This document shows, in pieces, positions 8,943-16,592 of a stretch of DNA of 17,220 nt. The DNA lies in contig CAOKJJ010000103.1 of the NCBI GenBank assembly GCA_948468465.1, forward strand, positions 1 through 17,220, written 5' to 3'. A program made the translations under genes and the position numbers. Every line of letters begins with the position of its first letter. Position 1 is the first letter of the stretch. The notes beneath the pieces were generated by a model. That model did not search any database and was not told the DNA's origin. It saw only the letters and a list, made by a program, of their open reading frames with translations. The DNA comes from an uncultured Eubacterium sp. GTDB lineage: Bacteria; Bacillota_A; Clostridia; Lachnospirales; Lachnospiraceae.

Positions 8943-10811
8943 ATGGAGAATATTTTGGTATGTTTGTTGCTAGCTGCACTTGCCGGTATACCAATTGGAT
9001 TGTTTTCAGCTATTATTAAAAAGATAAAGGGAAAATCCGCTAAAAAATCTTTGAAAATGACAGGTCTTTCAATTGCAGTATTTTTGGCAGTAGCATTCAT
9101 TTATCCGGAAACACCGGATGAAATGCCTGACACAGATAAAAATCAGGCAACAGCCGTATCTGGCGGAGCTGACCTACCGGCGCAAACAAAAGCAGATGAT
9201 GATATATCAGAAGAATTTGAAGACAAAACAGAAGAATTAGATAATGAAGATTCTGGTTCGAAGCAGGGTACAGGACATAGTGAGGAAGAAGAATACATTG
9301 GTGATAAATTGTGTCTGGACGAGACAACTGATTTTTCAGAGGGAAGAGCATGGGTGCAGTATAATGTAATGGATAAAGAAAAGGGCAGTGCAAAAGCATT
9401 TGCAGAAAGTGTCAGTGCAGCAATGGGTGATGATTTTGACCGCATTCAATATTTGGTGGAAAATTATGACTTGCGGGGAAACAAAGCTGCGTTAATTGAT
9501 ACAAATGGGAAAATTTTATGGGAATCTGAAGCCACAGAAAAAGATACTGTTTTGGAGCAAGTAAGTGAATTTAGGGATGGGCTGGCTTATTGTATATTCA
9601 ATGGAAACGATAAGAAAACCTATATCATTGTCGATGCGCAGGGAAATACTGTTTTTACAAGAGATTTTCATGAAGATGATATGGATGAAGATGATATGGA
9701 TTATATTATTCTCGGACATGGAGGCGGCCTGGTTTTAGCAGCCGAGCATGTAGCTGATTTCAGCACTAATGAATGGAGGATTGGGGCTATTGACAAAAAC
9801 GGGGCTATTGCTGTACCATTTCAGGTTTATGAAAATAAGCCAAATGAAGGGTTAGAAGCTGTTGAAGCTCCATCTGGAGAGGAACCAGATCCGAATTATG
9901 ATTACGATGGATATCTAAAATACCATGAACAGCTTGAGGCATATGAGGAATATGAGAGTGAATGCAGCGTTTCTTATCCGTTATCGTTTGATAATTATAA
10001 TAGAGAAGAGTCATGTGAATATTTAGGTGATGGGGTATTCGGCTTGTCTTGTCCAGAATGGAGTGTGCTGCTGAACATAAAAACACAGAAGATTATTTAT
10101 TCGTATGACAATTATATGGGAAGGCTGATTAGTACATTTATTACAAAATTTAAAGATGGCGTGGCAACGGTTGTTTATTCGGTCTTTCATGGACTTAAAA
10201 ACGAACAATATATTTCTTCTTTGAGAACAGACGGCACATTTACAGAAACCATATCGAATGATTGGATAAACTATCATTTAAAGAGTCATATGGAGTTTGG
10301 AGATGGTCTGGTATTTGTATCAGACACCGTTGCGCAAAATGAAATATATGGAGAGGTGATGCAGGAGAATCTAACAACGGGTGCATATTATGATAAAGAT
10401 GGCAGAAAAGTCATTGATTTTCCTGAATATGATGATAAAAACCTGTATTACTGTTGTACGCCGTTTCAAAATGGATATGCGGTTATGTACATTGAAGGTG
10501 CGGATGAATATCTGTATACTACCGTAATTAATAAAAAAGGAAAAAGAATGTTTGAGCCTAAAACGGGGTTTAATCCTTCGTACATAAGCGAGGACGGCAG
10601 ATATCTTACTGCTATTGGAAATGGATATCTTACTGTATTTGATATAAAAGGAAAAGCATTGATGGATATAAAGAGCAAAAGTATAAGTTCTAACTCTGAA
10701 TACAATGTGCATGATGAGATGATTAACGTCAATAATTTTTACGTGAATATTGAAAATGGAACAGTGATAGGTATGTATGAGAATGCGAAAGATTCTGTTA
10801 CGGTTTATTAA
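8943..10811 (+). CDS. membrane-anchored WG-repeat protein
   Basis: A 622-residue protein. Two hydrophobic helices (about 2-24 and 39-56) separated by a Lys-rich loop are followed by a highly acidic linker (about 58-120, Glu/Asp-rich). Then comes a long beta domain made of degenerate WG-type repeats of about 30-40 residues with the pattern F-x-DGLA..., then a strand, then I-D-x-x-G-x. Examples are FRDGLAYCIF, YIIVDAQGNTV, FKDGVATVVY, FGDGLVFVSD, FQNGYAVMYI and VINKKGKRMF. WG (KWG) repeats are thought to form beta-propeller-like binding surfaces; the partner is unknown. AAGGGGG at 8924-8930 lies 12 bases before ATG 8943. It is probably cotranscribed with the Sel1-like gene 30 bases upstream, so the two may act together at the membrane. 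A 15-base direct repeat near 9671-9700 encodes an Asp/Glu/Met-rich stretch. Confidence 0.8.
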   Translation: MENILVCLLLAALAGIPIGLFSAIIKKIKGKSAKKSLKMTGLSIAVFLAVAFIYPETPDEMPDTDKNQATAVSGGADLPAQTKADDDISEEFEDKTEELDNEDSGSKQGTGHSEEEEYIGDKLCLDETTDFSEGRAWVQYNVMDKEKGSAKAFAESVSAAMGDDFDRIQYLVENYDLRGNKAALIDTNGKILWESEATEKDTVLEQVSEFRDGLAYCIFNGNDKKTYIIVDAQGNTVFTRDFHEDDMDEDDMDYIILGHGGGLVLAAEHVADFSTNEWRIGAIDKNGAIAVPFQVYENKPNEGLEAVEAPSGEEPDPNYDYDGYLKYHEQLEAYEEYESECSVSYPLSFDNYNREESCEYLGDGVFGLSCPEWSVLLNIKTQKIIYSYDNYMGRLISTFITKFKDGVATVVYSVFHGLKNEQYISSLRTDGTFTETISNDWINYHLKSHMEFGDGLVFVSDTVAQNEIYGEVMQENLTTGAYYDKDGRKVIDFPEYDDKNLYYCCTPFQNGYAVMYIEGADEYLYTTVINKKGKRMFEPKTGFNPSYISEDGRYLTAIGNGYLTVFDIKGKALMDIKSKSISSNSEYNVHDEMINVNNFYVNIENGTVIGMYENAKDSVTVY

Positions 10812-10852
10812 TGCTTGATATGGAATTGCATCCTGCATGGATAGTTTGAGTG

Positions 10853-10886
10853 CCAGGCCGCTTTGAAAGGCGTTTATGCGGCCTGG
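10853..10886. other. GC-rich hairpin after the WG-repeat gene
   Basis: CCAGGCCGC (10853-10861) pairs perfectly with GCGGCCTGG (10878-10886) around a 16-base loop. There is no T-run on either side, so it is not a standard intrinsic terminator, although it sits between two converging genes (WG gene and catalase). Just downstream, 10895-10911 holds a second small stem, GGGAT/ATCCC around GGTTCAA, that resembles but does not match a tRNA T-arm. Confidence 0.6.
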
Positions 10887-10936
10887 AGATGATGAGGGAT
10901 GGTTCAAATCCCCCCACCAGCTTGATTCTTTGCGTT

Positions 10937-11146
10937 TTATGATTTTTGACGGATATCGAATTCCGGATTAAAAGCATAGAAATTCTTCGAATCCAAATGT
11001 TCTTTTACGACATTAAGCCCTTCGCCAAAGCGCTGGAAGTGCACGATTTCACGTTCTCTTAAAAAACGAATCGGGTCGCATACTTCAGGATCTTTTACGA
11101 GGCGAAGAATATTGTCATAAGTTGTGCGTGCTTTTTGTTCTGCTGC
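10937..11146 (-). pseudogene. cotJC: manganese catalase, C-terminal fragment (split by the serine-recombinase element)
   Basis: The minus strand encodes AAEQKARTTYDNILRL, then FLREREIVHFQRFGEGL and a tail ending near FNPEFDIRQKS with a TAA at 10939-10937. This is the conserved second half of CotJC-type manganese catalases, which turn H2O2 into water and oxygen with a di-manganese centre. The Glu of AAEQ and the His of EREIVHF correspond to family metal ligands. The fragment has no start codon of its own and begins at the element junction. Its upstream partner is the fragment at 15016-15240; joined through TCTGCTGC the frame is continuous. As it stands it cannot give active enzyme. Confidence 0.88.
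11139..11146 (+). repeat. left attachment site core (TCTGCTGC)
   Basis: Chromosomal side to the left (catalase C-terminal half), element side to the right (gattttgtaagg). The 8 bases are identical to 15016-15023. Serine recombinases exchange at a 2-bp dinucleotide and need little flanking identity, so the true crossover lies somewhere within these 8 bases. Confidence 0.82.
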
Positions 11147-11181
11147 GATTTTGTAAGGGCAGCCTGTAAACAGGTAGCCGG

Positions 11182-12759
11182 CTAGAAATTCCAGTGGATT
11201 TCTACAGGCACGTTCGTGGTGCCAGCGACTCGCCTGCCGACCGATATATAGTCAATCAGCTTGTCAACGGTTTCCCGGTCTAATTTTTCAAGACAGGCGT
11301 ACGATTCAGAGAGCTGGCCGCGATTGTCTGCGGTCTGTATTTTTATTTCTGTTTCTATTTCTATGTTTGCAAGCTGTTTTTCCGCTTTCAGGATCAATGT
11401 TTCAAAACGCTCTTTTTCAGACGTAAATTCTTTGGAAAAATCCAGATATTCACTTTCCGATATGACAGCTTTTACCTTGTCAAAATACAGTTCCCGGATA
11501 CATTTTGCATAGGCGGCTGTCTTTTTCCGATAGGCGGCGATATCCTTTTCCAGCCGTTTCTTTTGCGTAGTCAGATGATTTTGAAATGCAGGATTTTCTT
11601 TTAATTCGTCTTTCTCCAGATATTCTGCGCAAAACCTGTTGATTTCCTTTTGGACAGCCTGCTCTAACTTTGTCACGGAAATAAAAGCTCCTTCGCAGGC
11701 TTCTTTTGATACATGCCGGTTGGAACAACACAGGTACCGCCGCCCATCTGACATTTTACGGGTGCGCATGGTATAGCCGCAGTTGATGCAGCGGACTTTC
11801 CGGGCAAACAGGCCGATTTCTCCGGTGGAAAATGGTTTTGCCCTCTGGCCAACGAGAGATTGGACCTGATCCCATAGTTCCCGGTCAATAATCGCTTCGT
11901 GAGTACCTTCTACAATATACCACTGGCTTTTGGGGCGGGGCTTGTTCTGCTTTGTTTTATAAGAAACACTCCCGTATTTTCCCTGAACCATGTTTCCGAT
12001 ATAAATCTCATTGGTCAGCATACTGGAGATGGCAGAATACTTCCAGAGGGTGCTCTGCTTTCTGAGCGGCTGCTGATACCGCAGGCCGTGCAGGCGCTTG
12101 TATTCTGTGGGGTTTGGAATCCCACGGTCATTTAACATCCGTGCAATCGCAGTCTTGCCATATCCCTGCGAGAATAAAGTAAATACCTCACGGACAACCG
12201 CGGCGGCTTCTTCGTCGATGATCAAATGTCCTTTCTGCGCAGGGTCTTTTTTATAACCGTATAAGGCAAAGGATCCAATATGTAACCCGTTGATCCTGCG
12301 GTTTGTCAGCACACTCTTGATATTGTCAGACATATCCTCCAAATACCACTCATTGACAAGACCGTTGATTTGGCGTGACTTTTTATTGCCTTTGTTTGCC
12401 GTGTCAGCGTTATCCACAATGCTGACGAACCGCACGCCCCAGATGGGGAACAGCCCATGAATATATTTTTCGACCAATTCCAATTCACGGGTAAAACGGG
12501 ACTGGGTTTTACAGAGCACAATGTCGATGTTTCCATTTTCCGCATCGGACAGCAGCCTGTTAAATTCCGGGCGGTTTCTGTCTGCGCCTGTGTAATCATC
12601 ATCACTGTAAATGCGGTAGATATCCCAGCCCTGTTCCAGCGCATACTGAATCAGCATGGATTTCTGGTTCTGGATACTGTTGCTGTCATCGGATTCGCAT
12701 GGTTTGTTTTTATCTTCTTCGGATAAGCGGCAATAAATGCCAACCTTTAAGTTTGTCAT
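11182..12759 (-). CDS. large serine recombinase (site-specific integrase)
   Basis: 525 residues; cuts and rejoins DNA at att sites through a serine-phosphodiester intermediate. N-terminal resolvase domain about 1-150, with nucleophile Ser13 in YCRLS, then SIQNQ and the arginine-rich region SRFTRELELVE. The recombinase domain follows (about 165-290, with ALYGYKKD and GYGKTAIARMLNDRGIPNP). A zinc ribbon sits at about 320-360 (CINCG, then CCSN and a further Cys). A long coiled coil at about 385-475 and a C-terminal segment end near VPVEIHWNF. Start: the reading frame extends 20 codons further upstream, but ATG 12759 has TAGGAG just before it, while the upstream part lies inside the companion ORF. 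It ends about 35 bp from the left att core. All catalytic signs look intact, so it may be active; no separate excision factor is recognisable other than possibly the 46-aa ORF. Confidence 0.93.
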   Translation of the reverse strand: MTNLKVGIYCRLSEEDKNKPCESDDSNSIQNQKSMLIQYALEQGWDIYRIYSDDDYTGADRNRPEFNRLLSDAENGNIDIVLCKTQSRFTRELELVEKYIHGLFPIWGVRFVSIVDNADTANKGNKKSRQINGLVNEWYLEDMSDNIKSVLTNRRINGLHIGSFALYGYKKDPAQKGHLIIDEEAAAVVREVFTLFSQGYGKTAIARMLNDRGIPNPTEYKRLHGLRYQQPLRKQSTLWKYSAISSMLTNEIYIGNMVQGKYGSVSYKTKQNKPRPKSQWYIVEGTHEAIIDRELWDQVQSLVGQRAKPFSTGEIGLFARKVRCINCGYTMRTRKMSDGRRYLCCSNRHVSKEACEGAFISVTKLEQAVQKEINRFCAEYLEKDELKENPAFQNHLTTQKKRLEKDIAAYRKKTAAYAKCIRELYFDKVKAVISESEYLDFSKEFTSEKERFETLILKAEKQLANIEIETEIKIQTADNRGQLSESYACLEKLDRETVDKLIDYISVGRRVAGTTNVPVEIHWNF

Positions 12760-12761
12760 GT

Positions 12762-12902
12762 TCACGCTCCTAAAATATTCCCTTTGTTTTTTTCTTTCTG
12801 ATGGATTAATTCCATCCACAGCTTTGTAAAGGCTTCTTTGGCATCCTTTTCGCTGCCGCTTTTGAAAATATTTTTACAAATTACCTGTGTTTCTTTTGCC
12901 AT
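12762..12902 (-). CDS. 46-aa companion ORF upstream of the serine recombinase
   Basis: The sequence starts MAKETQVICKNIF and is rich in Lys; it contains KEAFTKLWMELI near the middle. It has an excellent ribosome site (AGGAGG, minus strand, 7 bases before the ATG), and its TGA (12764-12762) is only two bases from the recombinase ATG, so the two are translationally linked. Small proteins of this type sit upstream of recombinases in clostridial elements; a role as regulator or directionality factor is possible but unproven. It contains no recognised domain. Confidence 0.7.
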   Translation of the reverse strand: MAKETQVICKNIFKSGSEKDAKEAFTKLWMELIHQKEKNKGNILGA

Positions 12903-12990
12903 TGGATTCCTCCTGTTTTTGCTTTGCAGTAACAGCTTATGCAGAAGTGCCTGTACGCTATGTAAAGATTCAGGAATTATGATTACTTTT

Positions 12991-13027
12991 CACGGGTCAG
13001 GAATGCGCACTAGCTGCGCGTTCCGTG
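12991..13027. other. GC-rich inverted repeat in the divergent control region of the element
   Basis: GGAATGCGCA (13000-13009) faces TGCGCGTTCC (13015-13024) around CTAGC, with an outer CAC/GTG pair. It lies between the two divergent units of the element (recombinase to the left, GH1 to the right), so it could be an operator or an RNA hairpin. No convincing minus-strand promoter for the recombinase unit is seen in 12903-13076. Confidence 0.55.
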
Positions 13028-13036
13028 AGAACATGA

Positions 13037-14581
<1,545 letters not shown>

Positions 14582-14641
14582 AAAAGGCAGCGGCGTAAGC
14601 GAAGCTGTCAAAGCTGACAGGAAAGGAAACAGACAGTAGTT

Positions 14642-14974
14642 ATGGCGATTGTTGTGAATTTGTATTATACGGGAACGAACGGGGCTGCGCGAAGATTTGC
14701 GGAGGAAATGGTGAATAGCGGGACTGTGGCGAAAATCCGCGCAGAGAAAGGAAATCTGAGGTATGAATATTTCTTTCCGATGGAGAATTCAGAGACGGTG
14801 ATGCTGATAGATGCCTGGGAGGATCAGCAGGCCATAGATGAGCATCATGCCTCGCCTATGATGGAGACGATAGCAAAGCTTCGAACGAAGTACGATCTCC
14901 ATATGAGAGTGGAGCGGTATCAGACGGATGAGAACGGAGTGCCAGAGAAGGATCGGGATTTTATTCGGGAATAA
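14642..14974 (+). CDS. ABM-family small protein (putative quinol monooxygenase, YgiN-like)
   Basis: A 110-residue cytoplasmic protein with the antibiotic-biosynthesis-monooxygenase (dimeric alpha/beta barrel) pattern: MAIVVNLYYTG strand, helix AARRFAEEM, strand NLRYEYFFPM, then VMLIDAWEDQQAIDEHHASP and a helix MMETIAKL. The conserved W-x-D...H-x-x-S/T-P motif is clear. Relatives oxidise quinols or break down haem, but many have unknown substrates. It follows the GH1 gene by 60 bases with a modest ribosome site (AAAGGA, 14 bases before the ATG), so the two are probably cotranscribed. It is the last gene before the right end of the element. Its metabolic link with GH1 is not evident. Confidence 0.8.
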   Translation: MAIVVNLYYTGTNGAARRFAEEMVNSGTVAKIRAEKGNLRYEYFFPMENSETVMLIDAWEDQQAIDEHHASPMMETIAKLRTKYDLHMRVERYQTDENGVPEKDRDFIRE

Positions 14975-15013
14975 GGCGCTGCAAAAAAGAATGTTGTTTT
15001 TGCACAATCGCCC
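14975..15013 (+). terminator. hairpin at the right end of the element (possible terminator, possible att arm)
   Basis: TGCAAAAA (14980-14987) pairs with TTTTTGCA (14997-15004), with GGCG/CGCC outside it. It starts directly after the ABM stop codon and lies next to the att core. The stem is AT-rich, so terminator strength is doubtful; it may serve recombinase binding instead. Confidence 0.45.
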
Positions 15014-15015
15014 CA

Positions 15016-15023
15016 TCTGCTGC
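15016..15023 (+). repeat. right attachment site core (TCTGCTGC)
   Basis: Element side on the left (gcacaatcgcccca), chromosomal side on the right (catatcttccgtcag, antisense of catalase codons LTEDM). Same 8 bases as 11139-11146. Confidence 0.82.
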
Positions 15024-15240
15024 CATATCTTCCGTCAGATCAGTAATCGGGTCGCCTTTTGACTGGAATTCACAGGCATTAAATGGAATACCGCCAGCGG
15101 CTTGCGGCCAAAGTGCAAGCGTATGGTCCACATAATATTTATCAAAGCCGGATGCCACGATTTCTTCCGGTGTTAAGTTGCGGGTAAGCTGATGGACAAT
15201 GGCACAAATAATTTCCAGATGAGCAAGTTCTTCGGTACCC
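15016..15240 (-). pseudogene. cotJC: manganese catalase, middle fragment (5' part missing)
   Basis: The minus strand encodes GTEELAHLEIICAIVHQL, then RNLTPEEI, FDKYYVDHT, GGIPFNACEFQSKGD and ITDLTEDMAA up to the element junction. These are residues of roughly 65-140 of CotJC-type catalase and include the E...H metal ligands of GTEELAHLE. At the junction the frame runs into element sequence and stops at 14963-14961. At the other end the match ceases at about 15240 (the GGTACC of GTEE): the preceding sequence in this frame shows no catalase similarity, so the first 60-odd residues with one more metal ligand are gone or displaced beyond the window. Confidence 0.85.
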
Positions 15241-15455
15241 AGAGAAGCAGCGGTAATGTTCCATTTATTGTATTTTGGGACGGGCATGAAACGGTGGGAT
15301 TTCCGATACATAGCTTTTCGACGTTTGAGAGGATAAAAAAGTATGATGAAAATGAGGATGCGGGGAATGTCGGGAGGCCTTATTCTATTGATGTTTGCGA
15401 CACTCCGAGATGGATAAATCTCTATGCGGCAGCCAATGACGATGTTTATTTATGA
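15241..15455 (+). pseudogene. C-terminal tail of an unrecognised protein, cut at the catalase breakpoint
   Basis: An open frame ending at TGA 15453-15455 encodes about 70 residues (contains PFIVFWDGHETVGFPIH and TPRWINLYAAANDDVYL). The frame also reads back to an ATG at 15192, but that part is antisense of catalase, so the 87-codon ORF is a chimera. A proper terminator follows 14 bases later, supporting that this is the real 3' end of a former plus-strand gene. I do not recognise the family. Confidence 0.45.
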
Positions 15456-15469
15456 TACGGAATGTAAGG

Positions 15470-15511
15470 AACTCAGTTTGTCTATATATTCTTGGACAGA
15501 CTGAGTTTTTT
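15470..15511 (+). terminator. intrinsic terminator
   Basis: AACTCAGTTTGTC (15470-15482) pairs with GACAGACTGAGTT (15495-15507) with one G-T wobble, loop of 12, followed by a T-run. It closes the truncated ORF ending at 15455. From 15512 to 15559 nothing is seen. Confidence 0.85.
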
Positions 15512-15559
15512 ATATCAAATCACACCATCGAATGATTTATTTATGGCGTTTTACTATCA

Positions 15560-15588
15560 TTGACTTTTCATACAAAAGAGGATATACT
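15560..15588 (+). promoter_or_regulatory. sigma-A type promoter now feeding AbiE remnants
   Basis: TTGACT (15560-15565), 17 bases, TATACT (15583-15588). It lies where a promoter of an AbiE-type operon could be, but the coding start of AbiEi is missing downstream, which suggests an internal deletion after the promoter. Confidence 0.65.
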
Positions 15589-15642
15589 ATAACAAATCAC
15601 ATAATTGTTGAGACATTTTTGTGTGGATTCATAGAGGTGTAA

Positions 15643-15723
15643 TCAATCCCAAACCTTATGAAATATGCAAAGGAACTCAGGGTGCAGAAGAAAGTAAAGG
15701 AATTGATTGGAGTGTGGTTGTAG
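15643..15723 (+). pseudogene. abiEi: AbiEi antitoxin remnant (C-terminal end only)
   Basis: After a stop at 15640-15642 the frame reads NLMKYAKELRVQKKVKELIG and ends at TAG 15721-15723. This resembles the conserved C-terminal end of AbiEi-type antitoxins (LM-x-YA-x-x-LRV-x-x-KV...). The winged-helix N-terminal and most of the protein are absent. The stop overlaps the GTG of the next fragment, as in intact abiEi-abiEii pairs. The assignment rests on a short stretch read by eye. Confidence 0.45.
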
Positions 15724-15890
15724 TGGCTGATATTGCGGCTTCTGTTTTGGCAAGGCTAAGGAATAAGGCAAAGGCGGCTGGCATTAGTTATCAGCAATGC
15801 TTAATAGAAGTTCCTATTAAACGAGATAGAATCTCTATGTATAGGAACTACAAATGCTATATTGGAGAACAAGCAGCATTGGATGATTGA
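15723..15890 (+). pseudogene. abiEii: AbiEii nucleotidyltransferase toxin remnant (N-terminal end)
   Basis: From the GTG at 15723 the frame begins ADIAASVLARLRNKAKAAG and ISYQQCL, the typical N-terminal helix of AbiEii/AbiGii toxins. After about 27 residues the family pattern stops: the expected LKGG...D-x-D nucleotidyltransferase core is absent, and the frame ends at 15890 after about 28 unrelated residues. An intact AbiEii is about 280-300 residues. The fragment is therefore dead as a toxin. Its last codons overlap the next promoter. Confidence 0.5.
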
Positions 15891-15915
15891 GTTTAAATAT
15901 AAAAAGTGCTATAAT
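15887..15915 (+). promoter_or_regulatory. strong promoter of the attenuator-like leader
   Basis: TTGAGT (15887-15892), 17 bases, perfect TATAAT (15910-15915); start expected near 15922, which leaves a leader of about 276 bases before the next full gene. Confidence 0.8.
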
Positions 15916-15921
15916 ACAAAA

Positions 15922-16197
15922 AGTCCTATTTCATATCGAAAAATGATGAAAGGGAATATGAGAAGAAAAAGTTTATTTGATACTTTGATGTGAAGTTATC
16001 GTTTGGAGGATATTATGTGCAGGAATAAAAAAAGAAAAAATAAAGGTTTACTCCATGCAAAGCCAGTGTAATAAGCGACATTTGCATGGAGGAATATGAG
16101 TCGCTGATATAGAATATCTGGCTTTGCTGCTTGACATTAGAACCTAAAAATACACATTTCAAGTGGTCTTTAGGAGAATCAAGGAGGAAGCCTGCGT
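15922..16197 (+). promoter_or_regulatory. structured mRNA leader with mutually exclusive hairpins (attenuator-like)
   Basis: An early hairpin (TTTCAT 15929-15934 with ATGAAA 15946-15951) precedes a short ORF with a good ribosome site (16015-16071). The end of that ORF lies within a choice of structures. Structure A pairs CTCCATGCAAA (16051-16061) with TTTGCATGGAG (16081-16091). Structure B pairs GCAAAGCCAG (16057-16066) with CTGGCTTTGC (16118-16127), with an inner AGCGAC/GTCGCT pair (16074-16079, 16100-16105). The two share 16057-16061 and cannot coexist. A third stem, CCTAAA/TTTAGG (16143-16148 and about 16170-16175), precedes the AAGGAGG site. A ribosome stalled or slow on the leader ORF would decide between A and B, as in antibiotic-sensing leaders. 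No T-run follows A or B, so control might be translational or act by processing. Confidence 0.6.
16015..16071 (+). CDS. 18-aa leader peptide
   Basis: ATG at 16015 follows GGAGG (16005-16009) by 5 bases. The peptide is MCRNKKRKNKGLLHAKPV, very rich in Lys/Arg. Its TAA (16069-16071) falls in the loop of hairpin A and beside the 5' arm of hairpin B, so ribosome position would control RNA folding. Basic leader peptides before ribosome-protection and other antibiotic resistance genes have this layout. I cannot confirm identity to a named leader from memory. Confidence 0.6.
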   Translation: MCRNKKRKNKGLLHAKPV

Positions 16198-16461
16198 ATG
16201 AAATATGTGAATGCAAATGACATTCTCCCCGACATGCTGATTGAGGAATTACAAAAATATGTCCAGGCAGGATATATTTATATTCCAGTTAAGGGCGAAC
16301 AGCATAAATCTTGGGGTGAATTGTCTGGTTATCGGAAAGAACTTGCAAGACGCAATAAAGCTATCATTGAAGAATACCGCAGAGGTGTTTCTATTGAAAA
16401 ACTTGCGGACAAATATTATCTTTCGATATATGCTATAAGAAAAATAATATATCAGAAATAA
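16198..16461 (+). CDS. CD3324-family helix-turn-helix protein
   Basis: 87 residues. The opening MKYVNANDILPDMLIEELQKYVQAGYIYIP and a later HKSWGEL-x-x-YRKELARRN match the CD3324-type small proteins of Clostridia. The C-terminal half (about 58-85, EEYRRGVSIEKLADKYYLSIYAIRKI) is a helix-turn-helix, so DNA binding is likely though no targets are known. Ribosome site AAGGAGG (16181-16187), 10 bases before ATG. It is the first full gene behind the attenuator-like leader and has its own terminator, so the leader seems to control this gene, or a gene that once stood here. Such proteins often neighbour acetyltransferases, as here. Confidence 0.78.
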   Translation: MKYVNANDILPDMLIEELQKYVQAGYIYIPVKGEQHKSWGELSGYRKELARRNKAIIEEYRRGVSIEKLADKYYLSIYAIRKIIYQK

Positions 16462-16464
16462 TTG

Positions 16465-16498
16465 GAGAGGGCTGCCGTATCAATGGCAGCTCTCTTTT
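16465..16498 (+). terminator. intrinsic terminator after the CD3324-type gene
   Basis: GAGAGGGCTGCC pairs with GGCAGCTCTCTT (12 bp with two wobbles) around GTATCAAT, ending in a TCTCTTTT run. It separates the leader-driven unit from the acetyltransferase gene. Confidence 0.8.
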
Positions 16499-16528
16499 AT
16501 ACTGATTATTTCTGTATCATTCTATGTA

Positions 16529-16557
16529 TTGAGGATGTAACAACGAAAGGGTAAAAT
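16529..16557 (+). promoter_or_regulatory. probable promoter of the acetyltransferase gene
   Basis: TTGAGG (16529-16534), 17 bases, TAAAAT (16552-16557), about 36 bases before the ATG. Confidence 0.55.
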
Positions 16558-16592
16558 TACGGTGTATTATGTATTGACAGGAGGATAACAAG

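Noticed and set aside
10371..10907. 178-codon minus-strand ORF opposite the WG-repeat gene
   Set aside because: Antisense shadow without ribosome site or recognisable domains.
10891..10918. Complete tRNA gene
   Set aside because: Only a T-loop-like stretch exists; the stem around TTCAAAT does not pair properly and no anticodon or D arm is present.
12760..12819. 20-codon extension of the serine recombinase
   Set aside because: It lies inside the 46-aa ORF and lacks a ribosome site; the conserved N-terminus begins at MTNLKVGIYCRLS.
14961..15311. 116-aa minus-strand ORF as a real small catalase-like protein
   Set aside because: Its first 20 or so residues and last 20 are unrelated sequence from both sides of a catalase fragment; it is a by-product of two breakpoints.
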